Numbered from the stretch's first letter, positions 37,721-47,005 are shown. The stretch is 64,000 nucleotides of DNA from Brevibacillus choshinensis (GCF_016811915.1 NZ_CP069127.1:92001-156000); one strand, 5' to 3'. Translations and numbers: made by a program. The notes: generated from the letters alone by a model not told the origin.

Positions 37721-39862
37721 ATGCAACAAAATGCTGTGCGACTCGGCTATTTTTTGGCCATTTCCCTCCTGTTGTCAGCCCTCTTCTATTTCTTCGCCTC
37801 CAACTGGCCCGTGCTTGACCGATGGGAGAAAATCGGAGTCAGCGTGTCCGTGCTCATCCTTCTTTATTTGTTTTCGTATGGAGCTGCACGGATTCTGAGA
37901 AGGCATTCCTTTCTGAGCAATTGGCTCTTGGTCGCAGGCGGTCTTTCCTTTGGCATCAGCGTCGCCCTATTGGGGCAGATCTATAATTCCCATGCCGACA
38001 GCTACACGCTCTTTGTCGTCTGGCTGATCCCCAGCCTGCTGTTTGCCATCGTGACGAGGTACCAGCCTTTCTATGTGATCAGCTACGTTCTCGCTCATTT
38101 GGCCGTTTGTTTCTTTTTGGATCCCTCCGTCATTCATGTGGTGAGGGATGAACAATGGTGGTTTATGGTCTTTTGGCTGATCGCGCTAGGCAATCTGATC
38201 TTGTTTTGGTTAGCTGCAACAGACTGGTTGCGATCCCGACCCATTCACTACTTGTCCTTCCTCGTCTTCCAGCTGGCTTTGTTCTTATCAGCCTTCGTCG
38301 AGGTCTACGGACCGCTTCCGGAGCTGTTGTATCTGGTGATCGGTGGCGCGCTTTTCTTTGGCTTCCTGAAATGGATGCCCAATCGTGCCCTGTTGATTGT
38401 GACCTCCACGATGCTGGCCTTGTTTGTAGTGGTGATGTTTTTCAGGTTCATGCTTGAACATTATTCCGAGAGCTTCTACCTGATCGGGCTTCTGGCTGCT
38501 GCGGGGATCGTCTGGGGAGCCGTGGAGGGTATCAAATGGCTGCGAAGACAGGCGTCTCAGAAGGATAGCAAATGGGTCCGAGTCGTTCAGGAAGCATTCA
38601 CGGTCCTCGTCACACTGGTGGCGGCGACGATCGGTGCTGTCTCGCTTACGGGGCTTCTGTTCCTTTTGGCTGATGATGATACGGTCGTCTATTTCCTGTT
38701 CTTCCTGTCGCTGATCGGCATCTTGGTACCCATCTTCCTAGAGAAGAAAATGAATGCGACAGTCCGCTACACGTTGATCACGATGGGGTGCATGATCGGA
38801 ATCGGAGCGTCCTTGTATTTGGAGGATTATTACTGGATTGTGCTACTGGCGGCGCTGGGACTGTCTTGGGGAATCACCAGGGAAATTCCCGCCAAACTCC
38901 TGACTCAGTTTGTTTTTCTCCTCGTCTTGTACGTTGAGGCGGGTGATTGGGGCAATACCCATGACGGGGTGCTCGCAGCCATTTTCGTCACACAAATGGC
39001 GATGTACTTGCTTCCGCGAATGCCTGATGCCTTGCAAAACAGCTCGCTGATTTACGCTCTTCTCTCCTTTTTGGTACTTACGGAAAGCAATCGATGGGGA
39101 ACCGCATGGAGCATCACGGTCAGCCTCGTCTATTTCGCCTTGACTACGTATCTGGTCTATCGCACCATGCACAAGAAGGATCGAATGAGCTTCGGGATTG
39201 CCATCGGCTTCTGGTTCGCCTTTTTGCTGATGAAGTACTACGACTTCCTTTGGAGTCTGCTGCACAAGTCGCTCAGCCTGCTCTTGCTCAGCGTCGTGTT
39301 TTTTGCGGTCAGCTATTGGCTGGAGCGATCGGGCAAAACCGAGTGGGGTTCCGAGGCCTCTCCGATATTCGCCTCGAAGCGACTGGCGCTGCTGACGATT
39401 ATCGTGCTGCAGTTTGCGCTGCTCGGCTACCAGATCTGGGGCAGTGAAACCATTCTCTCGCAAGGTCGTTCCATCAAGCTGGAGCTTGCTCCGGTTGATC
39501 CTCGCTCGCTTTTGCAAGGAGATTATGTGCAGCTACGCTACACCATTTCGACACTCGACAATGAAAAAATACCGGATCCGGACGGAAAAGTACGAGTTGT
39601 CCTGCGTCCTGAGCAGAACGGACTGTACGAATACAGCGGATACTACGAGCAGGACGGTGTCTGGAACAAGGCTTATCAGGCACAACCTGACGATGTCATC
39701 TTGAACGGACATGCAATCGGATCCGATCGGGTCGAGTACGGCATCGAAAGCTATTTCGTCCCTGAAGGAACCGGACGTGAGGTTGAGCGCAAGGCGAAAT
39801 TTGCGCAAGTTCGGGTAGGGAAAAAGGGAGATGCACTCCTGGAGGCATTGTCCGAACACTAG
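37721..39862 (+). CDS. DUF2157/GDYXXLXY membrane protein
   Basis: 713 residues. About 16-18 hydrophobic segments fill residues 8-580. An extracytoplasmic C-terminal domain (about 590-713) then carries GDYVQLRY, the GDYXXLXY signature, and a repeat of short beta strands. The N-terminal part (GYFLAISLLLSALFYFFASNWP, LLGQIYN) matches DUF2157-like membrane proteins. The function is unknown. It is apparently a fusion of a DUF2157/DUF4401-type membrane part with a GDYXXLXY domain, which often occur as separate neighbours. ATG 37721 follows GAAGGGATGTG. A TATAAT at 37671-37676 may be its -10. Confidence 0.8.
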   Translation: MQQNAVRLGYFLAISLLLSALFYFFASNWPVLDRWEKIGVSVSVLILLYLFSYGAARILRRHSFLSNWLLVAGGLSFGISVALLGQIYNSHADSYTLFVVWLIPSLLFAIVTRYQPFYVISYVLAHLAVCFFLDPSVIHVVRDEQWWFMVFWLIALGNLILFWLAATDWLRSRPIHYLSFLVFQLALFLSAFVEVYGPLPELLYLVIGGALFFGFLKWMPNRALLIVTSTMLALFVVVMFFRFMLEHYSESFYLIGLLAAAGIVWGAVEGIKWLRRQASQKDSKWVRVVQEAFTVLVTLVAATIGAVSLTGLLFLLADDDTVVYFLFFLSLIGILVPIFLEKKMNATVRYTLITMGCMIGIGASLYLEDYYWIVLLAALGLSWGITREIPAKLLTQFVFLLVLYVEAGDWGNTHDGVLAAIFVTQMAMYLLPRMPDALQNSSLIYALLSFLVLTESNRWGTAWSITVSLVYFALTTYLVYRTMHKKDRMSFGIAIGFWFAFLLMKYYDFLWSLLHKSLSLLLLSVVFFAVSYWLERSGKTEWGSEASPIFASKRLALLTIIVLQFALLGYQIWGSETILSQGRSIKLELAPVDPRSLLQGDYVQLRYTISTLDNEKIPDPDGKVRVVLRPEQNGLYEYSGYYEQDGVWNKAYQAQPDDVILNGHAIGSDRVEYGIESYFVPEGTGREVERKAKFAQVRVGKKGDALLEALSEH

Positions 39863-39874
39863 AATGAAAAAAAC

Positions 39875-39906
39875 AGGAGCTGCCAGATTAATCGGCAGCT
39901 CCTTTT
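39875..39906. terminator. Bidirectional terminator between convergent genes
   Basis: AGGAGCTGCC pairs perfectly with GGCAGCTCCT around 9 nt. Plus-strand TTTT and minus-strand T-rich flanks allow both directions. The stem overlaps the end of the MFS gene. Confidence 0.85.
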
Positions 39907-41168
39907 GCGTGTGAGAAGGAGAGGGAGGGCCTTTGATTCAGCTGCAGCAGTACGTGGCGAACCAGCAAAAGACCTGTGATCCCCATCATGAACAGAAGGG
40001 TCGACACCGCTATGGGAGGCAGGATGGCCCCAAGGCTGATCCCGATTGTTCCGGCTAGCTTTGCGCCTTGGAATACCAGACCGTTTACTGCCATGTAGGA
40101 GCTTCGGGCATCGTCTCGGATGATTTGGGCGAGATAGGTCTGTCGGGTAGGGATGTGGAGCAGCTCACCCAGCGTAGCAAAGAACATGGCGATGACGATA
40201 ACCAGCAGCGTGTTGCTGTAGCTGATGATCGTGTATCCGACGATAAAGAAGTGCGCACCCGCATAGAGGGCATTTGCTTCCCGTCCAGGACGGACCAGCT
40301 TGGTGATCAAGAGCGAGAGGAGTACGACCAGCAGTGTGTTTTCCAGCTGGATCAGGCTGAACACTTTAATTCCTGTCAGCTCAAAGGAGAACAGGCTCCC
40401 CAAGTGCACGGTTTGGGTATGAAACTCATTTGCGAGGCGCACCGCGACGTAGTTGGCAGTCTGAAATTCGAGAGAGAAAATGAGCAACCCCCCCAAGGAG
40501 AACAATAAAAATCGTTGGTCATTCATCACTGGTCTGTAGCTCGTGAATACATCCTTGAGGATGTTAGTTTTGGCTGCGCTGCCGGGAGTCTTTGGCCGAT
40601 ACGACTCTTCCATGAAATAGACGGTCATTACGAGCGTGAGCAGACTGACAGCAGTGAGTCCCAAAATCAACTCAAAGCGATGAGTAGCAAACCAGATCCC
40701 GCCGAGGACGGAACCGATGGCAACCGACAAATTTACCGCCCAGTAATTGATGCTGTACATGAAGGTCCGGTTCTCTTTGGTGCTGACGTCGATGAGCATC
40801 GCATCAGCGGCAGGACCGATTATTCCGCTGCTCGCATGCTGCACGAGCATCATGGCGAATGTAAGCCATGCAGAATCAAGCAAAGGGGAGTTAGCTGCGG
40901 CCATGAGGACAAAGGCCACGCACTGCGCGATCTCCCCGTACACCATCACTCTTTTTCTCCCCCAGCGATCAGCGAGGTAACCCCCGTAGAATCCCATCAA
41001 AATCTGTGTGCACACATTGGCAAAAAGCAATAAACCGGCGACTGCCTGCCCGAGTTTGTCAGAGAAATAGATGGCCATGAAGGGAAAGATCATCGTGCCG
41101 ACAACCCTGGTGAGAAAGGAAGTCACGATCCGTATGCGGATATTGGGATGCAGTTGCATAAAGCTCAT
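39888..41168 (-). CDS. MFS transporter, probable exporter
   Basis: 426 residues with about 12 transmembrane segments. The loop 2-3 signature GGYLADRWGRKRVM is present. A long central loop (PKTPGSAAKTNIL) divides the two halves. It resembles drug/sugar-efflux members of the major facilitator superfamily; the substrate is unknown. I chose ATG 41168 because AAAGGTGG lies 9 bases upstream; a GTG at 41180 overlaps it. It is divergent from the SgrR-type regulator 102 bp away, which probably controls it. Confidence 0.87.
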   Translation of the reverse strand: MSFMQLHPNIRIRIVTSFLTRVVGTMIFPFMAIYFSDKLGQAVAGLLLFANVCTQILMGFYGGYLADRWGRKRVMVYGEIAQCVAFVLMAAANSPLLDSAWLTFAMMLVQHASSGIIGPAADAMLIDVSTKENRTFMYSINYWAVNLSVAIGSVLGGIWFATHRFELILGLTAVSLLTLVMTVYFMEESYRPKTPGSAAKTNILKDVFTSYRPVMNDQRFLLFSLGGLLIFSLEFQTANYVAVRLANEFHTQTVHLGSLFSFELTGIKVFSLIQLENTLLVVLLSLLITKLVRPGREANALYAGAHFFIVGYTIISYSNTLLVIVIAMFFATLGELLHIPTRQTYLAQIIRDDARSSYMAVNGLVFQGAKLAGTIGISLGAILPPIAVSTLLFMMGITGLLLVRHVLLQLNQRPSLSFSHAKGAAD

Positions 41169-41270
41169 GGAACAGACCACCTTTCGTTTTTCTACATTTT
41201 ACCTGTTAAAAGGAGAAGAAAAAGGGTAAGATTCGGATAGGAATTTCACCTTTTAGGAGGTCGGATCGGG

Positions 41271-43052
41271 ATGAAGAGCCAAGAGCACTTTATGCAAATG
41301 CTATTTGGGCTTTCCGAATGGGAAACAGATCGTGAACAGTCGATCAGCGTCGAGGCTTTGTCCGAGATCCTCTGCTGCACACCGCGCAATGTCAAATTGA
41401 TTCTCCGCAAATGGGAGAACGAGGGGTTGCTGCGCTGGAGGGCAGGGGTCGGACGGGGCAATCATTCGACGTTGACGATTTTGTGTGATACCTCCGACTT
41501 TTTTAGCGCCTATTTTAAAAATCTTCTGTCAGGGGGAAAAATAACGGAGGCGGTCGGGCTTGTCCAAAATGAAAAGCTGCCTGCTCGAATCAAGCGAGGG
41601 CTCCAGCAAATATGGGACAGCCAATTCGGTTTCGTTTTGGAAGAAGGCGAGTCGACTAGTCTGGATGTTCTGCGCATTCCGAGACAACGGGGGTTCTCTA
41701 CGCTCGATCCAGCCTTTGTGGCTGTAGCTGCTGAAAGTCACTTTCTACGTCAAATGTGCCACAGGCTGGTTTATTACGATCAGGAGCAGCAAACCTTTTT
41801 GCCTGAGCTCGCCCATGCCTGGGAGTGCAACGAGGAGCGGACGGCTTGGACGTTTTATCTGCGCAAAGGGGTACGCTTTCATCACGGAAAGATTCTGAAC
41901 GGAAAAGATGTCGAATACACGATGCGGCGCCTTATCGATTTGGATTCACCGTATCGCTGGCAGATGGATGATGTCGATTGGATCGAGCATCAAAGCGAGC
42001 GGATCATTACCTTCCATCTACGCCAGCCGAACAGCTTTTTTCTGCACTATATGGGCTCCCAAGCTATGTCCATCCTCCCGCATGACGTGCCATTTTCAGA
42101 GCAGGCCGTAATAGGAACCGGCCCGTTCCGCATGGCTGAGTACACGGACGAGAGGTTGGTGCTGGAGGCGTTTGACGATTACTATCGGGAGCGGGCCGTA
42201 CTCGATCGTGTCGAGATCTGGATTGTCACGGGGCATCCTGGCTCCAGACAACATTATGAGCTGCCAAACAGGGAGCAGCAGTCAGATTCCGGGAGCGAGG
42301 GTAAAGATATTGTTTTTGAAGAGACCGGTTGCAATTATCTCGCCTTCAACTTTCGCCGGCCGGGTGTTCAGCATGATTACGCGTTTCGGATTGCGATGCG
42401 GATGGTAATGGACCGCAATCAGCTCATTAAAAAGCTAGGTGAGTATGCGTTCTCGCCCGCAGGCAGTTTTTTGCCAAGCAGGAGCAGAGCCATGACCTTT
42501 TCATCGTCTACGCTGGAGGAAGCCGCATCCTGGCTGAGTCGCAGCTCTTATCAAGGGGAGACGCTTTCCGTGTTTATCAGTGAGGGCAAATTGTTTGACA
42601 TCGTCGGAAAATGGATGAAACGTCGGTGCCAGCAGATCGGGATCCAAATCAAGCTGGTTCCCATGACCAAGGCTAATTTCTTGTCTGATCACGTGGACCT
42701 CGAAGCAGATATGGCCATCATGGGGGAAGTGTTTCAAAGCGACGTGGAGCTTGGCCTGATCGAGCTGTACAAGAATAAGAGCACCATGGTTTATCGGTTT
42801 ATGGATGATCATATGCGTGCGTTGGTAGACGATAAGCTGTCCGAGGTTCTGCGCATGGAGAATCGGGATAAGCGTATGAGAGCGCTGGATTTGATCGAAC
42901 AAGCGTTTGAGGAGCAACAGTGGCTGCTGTGCAACTTTCATGTGAAACGTATAGACCGTTACCACCCGGCTCTGCAAGGTTTTGTAGCGGATTCCTTCGG
43001 CTGGCTTGACTTCTCCAAGCTGTGGGTAAAATCATTCGTTACCAGTCTGTAA
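41271..43052 (+). CDS. SgrR-type transcriptional regulator with solute-binding domain
   Basis: 593 residues. The N-terminal SgrR winged-helix domain (about 1-115, CCTPRNVKLILRKWENEGLLRW) is fused to an SBP_bac_5 oligopeptide/solute-binding domain (about 150-590, LAHAWECNEERTAWTFYLRKGVRFHHG; GTGPFRMAEY). No signal peptide is present, so the binding domain is cytosolic and likely senses a ligand. E. coli SgrR senses phosphosugar stress and sits beside the exporter gene setA. Here a divergent MFS exporter is the obvious target. ATG 41271 follows TTAGGAGG. Confidence 0.9.
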   Translation: MKSQEHFMQMLFGLSEWETDREQSISVEALSEILCCTPRNVKLILRKWENEGLLRWRAGVGRGNHSTLTILCDTSDFFSAYFKNLLSGGKITEAVGLVQNEKLPARIKRGLQQIWDSQFGFVLEEGESTSLDVLRIPRQRGFSTLDPAFVAVAAESHFLRQMCHRLVYYDQEQQTFLPELAHAWECNEERTAWTFYLRKGVRFHHGKILNGKDVEYTMRRLIDLDSPYRWQMDDVDWIEHQSERIITFHLRQPNSFFLHYMGSQAMSILPHDVPFSEQAVIGTGPFRMAEYTDERLVLEAFDDYYRERAVLDRVEIWIVTGHPGSRQHYELPNREQQSDSGSEGKDIVFEETGCNYLAFNFRRPGVQHDYAFRIAMRMVMDRNQLIKKLGEYAFSPAGSFLPSRSRAMTFSSSTLEEAASWLSRSSYQGETLSVFISEGKLFDIVGKWMKRRCQQIGIQIKLVPMTKANFLSDHVDLEADMAIMGEVFQSDVELGLIELYKNKSTMVYRFMDDHMRALVDDKLSEVLRMENRDKRMRALDLIEQAFEEQQWLLCNFHVKRIDRYHPALQGFVADSFGWLDFSKLWVKSFVTSL

Positions 43053-43113
43053 CCCTTTCCTGCCGTTCTTTTCCTATCATAGAGAGAATTGCAGGTTAAA
43101 GGAGGCGTTACCG

Positions 43114-45144
43114 TTGCACAAAAGCGCAAAAACAGGAATTTCCGTATTGCTGGCGACTACGGTGTTGGCAAGTCCATTCGTCGTGGTGCCAAAAGCCGCT
43201 TATGCTTTAACTGTCGAGGATATTTCGGCGGATGATACGAGCGCAGATGAAGAAACAGAATATACGATTGAGTTTGAAATCGACAAGGAATTGAAATCGG
43301 GGGACGAGATTTCCGTCAAGTTTCCATCAGATTTCACTGTCGATAAAAAGCTGAAAAAATCAGATGTGACCCTTGAAGATGACGATGGCGACGATGTCTC
43401 GATCGACAGCGTTTCGGTCAGCAGCAATGTCGTCACAATTGAGCTGGACGAAAAGGTAAGCAAAGGAACATTGCTCACCTTGACCATCGATAACATCACC
43501 AACCCGGAAGACAAAGGGACCTATTCGATCGGGGTCAAAACGTCCAAGGAAACGAGCTATAAAAACGAAAAAATCACCATCGGCAAATCCTCTGGCAGCA
43601 GCAGTAGCAGCGGGAGCAAATTCAGCGTATCCCAAAGCACCAAATCAGCAGAAGCAGACATCACTTTGACACTTGGCAAGTTCAACCTGTCGTCCAAGTC
43701 CAAATTGAAAAAAGGAAAATACATTTATGTAGATTTCCCTACCAAAGATATGCTCCCGAAAAGCATCAGCAAATCGGATGTCAAAGTGAATGGCACCAAG
43801 GCCGAGTACGTCTCCATCATCGACAGCGATTCCATTCGCATCGAGGTTCCAAGCGGGGCAGACGGAGACAGCTATATCAAGCTGGAATTCTCCTCGTCTG
43901 CAGGAATCAAGAATCCGTCAAGTGCTGACAACGACTACACCTTTGAGATTGAATACGATGACAAGACGTATACATCTGAGGATATGGAAGTGACGGGGTC
44001 GGCTCGTGAGTCGTTTGAAGTCTCGTTGTCCGATCAGACAGCAGGGGCTCGTTCGAGCTATTCGTTCGACATCGATCTCTCGACCAAGCTCTATTCCAAC
44101 ACAGACATCCAGATTGAGTTCCCGAGTGCTGACATGATTCCGCCTGTGGTTTCGGGCTACAGCGTAACAGTCAACGGCGATCAGGTCGGCGGTGTCAGTG
44201 TGAGCAACAGCAAAGTATCCTTCCGCACACCAAGCGGATTCAAGAGCACCGACAAACTCACGGTCAAATTTGCCTTTGACGCCTATTTGACGAACCCGAA
44301 AACAACGGGTACATACAACCTGACAGCGAGGATCGACAATAAAACGTACCGTTCGAAAAGCTTTGATATCTCGGGCGCATCCGCGCCGGTTGCGGTAGAT
44401 AACACGGCTGCGACCATCGGATTGACCCGCGCTACCGCTTCTACTCCGACAGGCTTGCAGATTGCGATCAAGGGACTGGGTGCCCCTATCGTACGCTCCC
44501 AAGGCTTCTTTGAAGTCGTCCTGCCAGCTGGCTTCAAGGTGCCTGCCTATATCCCAGCCAATCAGGTGACCGTCAACGGAACTGCCGCCAACTATGTGGG
44601 CGTCCGCGGGCAAAATCTGATTATCGTGCCTACGCAGGATATTCCGGCAAAGACAGCAGTCCAGGTCAACATCCTGGAAGCAGGGGGGATCGTAAACCCT
44701 CCGACGACAGGTGTGTACAGCATCGGGGTCTACACCTCTGAGGAAAAAGGGCTGCTGTTTGCAAGGCCAGCGACGATTGTGGCACTCAATGGAGTGAGCT
44801 TCAAGGCAAACGTAGCTTCGTTCACCAAATCGGGCAAGGCAACGGCATTGGCAGCAGCACCTTACATCGTCAATGGCAATACGCTGATGCCTGCTTCGTT
44901 CTTCCGCGATGGACTGGGTATGTCCGTCACATGGACGACGACCACTGCGAGAGTCGTGAGCGGCAATACGGTCATGCAGTTCAAGGTGGGCTCCAACGTG
45001 GCGACGATCAACGGACAAAATGTCACATTGCCTGTAGCCGTTCAATTGAAGAACAAAATACCGACACTGCCTCTGCGTACGATCACCGACCGGACTGGTC
45101 ACAAGATTGTCTTTGTCAATGGCAACTACACGGTATACAAATAA
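43114..45144 (+). CDS. Secreted repeat protein with copper-amine-oxidase-like tail
   Basis: 676 residues. A signal peptide (about 1-32, cleaved after KAAYA) is followed by four beta-rich repeats of about 125 residues. Each repeat ends near an NPxxxGTY-type turn (ITNPEDKGTYS, LTNPKTTGTYN, IVNPPTTGVYS; the second repeat is degenerate). Low-complexity Ser/Gly and Lys/Asp segments link the first repeats. The last 110 residues match the copper amine oxidase N-terminal-like domain (YIVNGNTLMPASFF, LPLRTI). That stalk domain is common in secreted proteins of Paenibacillaceae and is not itself an oxidase. It probably acts at the cell surface. The start is TTG 43114 after AAAGGAGG. Confidence 0.85.
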   Translation: MHKSAKTGISVLLATTVLASPFVVVPKAAYALTVEDISADDTSADEETEYTIEFEIDKELKSGDEISVKFPSDFTVDKKLKKSDVTLEDDDGDDVSIDSVSVSSNVVTIELDEKVSKGTLLTLTIDNITNPEDKGTYSIGVKTSKETSYKNEKITIGKSSGSSSSSGSKFSVSQSTKSAEADITLTLGKFNLSSKSKLKKGKYIYVDFPTKDMLPKSISKSDVKVNGTKAEYVSIIDSDSIRIEVPSGADGDSYIKLEFSSSAGIKNPSSADNDYTFEIEYDDKTYTSEDMEVTGSARESFEVSLSDQTAGARSSYSFDIDLSTKLYSNTDIQIEFPSADMIPPVVSGYSVTVNGDQVGGVSVSNSKVSFRTPSGFKSTDKLTVKFAFDAYLTNPKTTGTYNLTARIDNKTYRSKSFDISGASAPVAVDNTAATIGLTRATASTPTGLQIAIKGLGAPIVRSQGFFEVVLPAGFKVPAYIPANQVTVNGTAANYVGVRGQNLIIVPTQDIPAKTAVQVNILEAGGIVNPPTTGVYSIGVYTSEEKGLLFARPATIVALNGVSFKANVASFTKSGKATALAAAPYIVNGNTLMPASFFRDGLGMSVTWTTTTARVVSGNTVMQFKVGSNVATINGQNVTLPVAVQLKNKIPTLPLRTITDRTGHKIVFVNGNYTVYK

Positions 45145-45160
45145 ACAGAAAAAAGCACAG

Positions 45161-45185
45161 AACCCCGCTATCAGGCGGGGTTTTT
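45161..45185 (+). terminator. Terminator of the repeat-protein gene
   Basis: AACCCCGC pairs with GCGGGGTT around TATCAG, followed by TTTTT. Confidence 0.88.
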
Positions 45186-45247
45186 GTTCTAAAAGGACAT
45201 CCCCTCCCATACGATGGTACAAGAAGGGTAGTAAGGGAGGAGTTAGC

Positions 45248-45532
45248 ATGATGGAGCACACGAAGCGGCCTCGCCATGAAGTCGTGATGATCAATCGACG
45301 CAGTCTGGCGATTTCGGGTGTGAAAAACGTCGAAAGCTTTGACAGTGAAGAGTTTCTTTTGGAGACAGAGGGCGGCTTTTTAACCATACGAGGACAAAAT
45401 CTGCATATGAAAAATCTGAGTTTGGAAACCGGAGAAGTGGCGATCGAGGGTCTGGTTCACGAAATGGCCTATCTGGAGCAAGGGCAGGCCGGCGATCGGT
45501 CGAGAGGGTTCTTCGGTAAGCTGTTCAAGTGA
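45248..45532 (+). CDS. yabP: Sporulation protein YabP
   Basis: 94 residues of the YabP/YqfC family (HEVVMINRRSLAISGVKNVESFDSEEFLLET, LHMKNLSLETGEVAIEG). In B. subtilis it is made under sigma-E in the mother cell. ATG 45248 is preferred behind GGGAGGAG; the long N-terminal extension from 45107 overlaps the upstream gene. CATACGAT near 45208 resembles a sigma-E -10 but lacks a clear -35. The last 4 bp overlap yabQ. Confidence 0.93.
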   Translation: MMEHTKRPRHEVVMINRRSLAISGVKNVESFDSEEFLLETEGGFLTIRGQNLHMKNLSLETGEVAIEGLVHEMAYLEQGQAGDRSRGFFGKLFK

Positions 45533-46101
45533 GTATCGGCATCCAGCTTCAGACGGTGCTGGCCATGTCGACGTGTGGTGCTCTCATGGGAATGGGCTTT
45601 GATACGTACCATGTGTTCAAGGGAAAAAGCAAACTGCCCCTTTGGATGATCTTCATTTTTGACATTCTGTTTTGGGTAGGCAGCATGGGAGCCGTTTTCT
45701 TGATATTAGTAAAAGTAAATGACGGGATCATTCGGTTTCCCATCTTTTTTGGAATGATTTTCGGCGCTTGGGTATATTTTTTATTGGGTAGTAAGAAGTA
45801 TATCCATTTTCTACATCGCGTGATAAAATTTTGTCAGTGGTTTTATCGAACGGTATTGCAAATCATTGACACCCTGGTTGTGCGTCCCATCCTCTTTTTC
45901 TACCGAGTGATCCTCATGGTGCTGGCATTTTTGTATTCCGTGTTGCTCGCGATCCTCGGCTTTTTGTGGAAAGTGATACGTTTTGTCACTTCACCTTTTG
46001 CCAGATGGGGTCAACATTTAGGGAAAAAAATGTTCGGAAAATCAAAAGGAATTTGGACCAATTGGAAGAATTGGTTTCACTCAAAGAGAAAGCGGGAGTA
46101 A
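45529..46101 (+). CDS. yabQ: Sporulation membrane protein YabQ
   Basis: 190 residues. Three to five hydrophobic segments (about 8-28, 40-60, 70-88, 120-150) precede a basic C-terminal tail. It begins GIQLQTVLAMSTCGALMGMGFDTYHVF. YabQ is needed for spore cortex formation in B. subtilis. The start is GTG 45529, overlapping the yabP stop as GTGA. It is followed by divIC. Confidence 0.92.
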   Translation: MSIGIQLQTVLAMSTCGALMGMGFDTYHVFKGKSKLPLWMIFIFDILFWVGSMGAVFLILVKVNDGIIRFPIFFGMIFGAWVYFLLGSKKYIHFLHRVIKFCQWFYRTVLQIIDTLVVRPILFFYRVILMVLAFLYSVLLAILGFLWKVIRFVTSPFARWGQHLGKKMFGKSKGIWTNWKNWFHSKRKRE

Positions 46102-46115
46102 TCCGAGGTGGCCTA

Positions 46116-46430
46116 ATGATGAAAGAAGCAACGTCCTCTCCAACTATCAATCGAAAAGGGCAGAAACGAAGAATGCGGTTTTTTTTCTTTTTCATTCTTT
46201 GTTTTTTCGTCTGGACTGGCTATACCCTGTACTTGCAAAGCGGCGTCCTGTCGCAGAAAGAAGCCGAGCTGGAAGCGTTGAAACAAGAGTCGGCCGTGCT
46301 ATTGCAGCAGCAAGAGGAGCTGACGTATGAAGCGAGTCGGTTGAACGATAAGGAATATCTGGCGGAGCTGGCGCGCAAACGAATTTACTACACCAAGCCT
46401 GGTGAGAGCATCTACGTGATTCCGGAGTAG
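46116..46430 (+). CDS. divIC: Septum formation initiator DivIC (FtsB-like)
   Basis: 104 residues. A short basic cytosolic tail, one transmembrane helix (about 24-42, FFFFFILCFFVWTGYTLYL) and an extracytoplasmic coiled coil (about 45-80) with a C-terminal ELARKRIYYTKPGE element fit FtsB/DivIC. It forms a complex with FtsL and DivIB in the divisome. ATG 46116 follows CGAGGTGG; the in-frame ATG at 45966 lies inside yabQ and is unlikely. Confidence 0.93.
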   Translation: MMKEATSSPTINRKGQKRRMRFFFFFILCFFVWTGYTLYLQSGVLSQKEAELEALKQESAVLLQQQEELTYEASRLNDKEYLAELARKRIYYTKPGESIYVIPE

Positions 46431-46472
46431 GCAACTGGCTGATCTTCAAGCAGAGGGAGGCTTTCCACGTTC

Positions 46473-46844
46473 ATGGGAGTCGAGATCGGGAGCAAACTTG
46501 AAGGAAAAGTGACAGGGATTACGAAGTTTGGGGCCTTTGTGGAGCTGCCTGGAAATGTGACCGGTCTTGTGCACATCAGCGAAATTGCAGACACGTTTGT
46601 CAAAGACATTCACGAATTTTTGAAAGTCGGGGATACGGTAACCGTGAAGGTGCTGAATATCCGGGAGGGCAAGATCGGTCTGTCAATCAAGAAGGCGCAG
46701 GAAAAGGAAAGACCTCCACGTCATCACCGTGAGCGAGGGGAAGGCTTTGAAGATAAGCTCAATCGGTTTTTAAAAGAGAGCGAAGACCGCCAGTCCTCAT
46801 TAAAGAAAAATGGGGACAAGAAGGGGCGCGGTCGACAACATTGA
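46473..46844 (+). CDS. yabR: S1-domain RNA-binding protein YabR
   Basis: 123 residues. The S1 domain (about 1-72: GSKLEGKVTGITKFGAFVEL, GLVHISEIAD, KVLNIREGKIGLSIKKA) is followed by a basic, disordered tail. It is a general-stress-like ribosome-associated protein of undefined role. ATG 46473 has AGGGAGG 14 bases away. It sits between divIC and spoIIE as in Bacillus. Confidence 0.92.
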   Translation: MGVEIGSKLEGKVTGITKFGAFVELPGNVTGLVHISEIADTFVKDIHEFLKVGDTVTVKVLNIREGKIGLSIKKAQEKERPPRHHRERGEGFEDKLNRFLKESEDRQSSLKKNGDKKGRGRQH

Positions 46845-46972
46845 TTCGGAAAATTTTGACTTTTCTTTCTTCGTGAATAATACATTTAGACGGCAAAAGG
46901 CGGAAGGGCATTTGGAAATTATGCCGAATACGTATCGTAAGCCCGTTTCGCAAAGCGCGAATCACCTGTCAG

Positions 46973-47005
46973 CCGACGTTATCCGCCATAACGTCGGTTT
47001 TTTTT
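46973..47005 (+). terminator. yabR terminator
   Basis: CCGACGTTA pairs perfectly with TAACGTCGG around TCCGCCA, followed by T8. It closes the yabP-yabR transcript. The rest of the 352-bp gap (46845-47196) holds the spoIIE control region and no ORF with a ribosome site. Confidence 0.9.

Noticed and set aside
41207..41255. Inverted TAAAAGG/CCTTTTA between the MFS and sgrR-type genes as an operator
   Set aside because: The arms are 35 bp apart and each resembles a ribosome-site-rich stretch, so the evidence is too weak.
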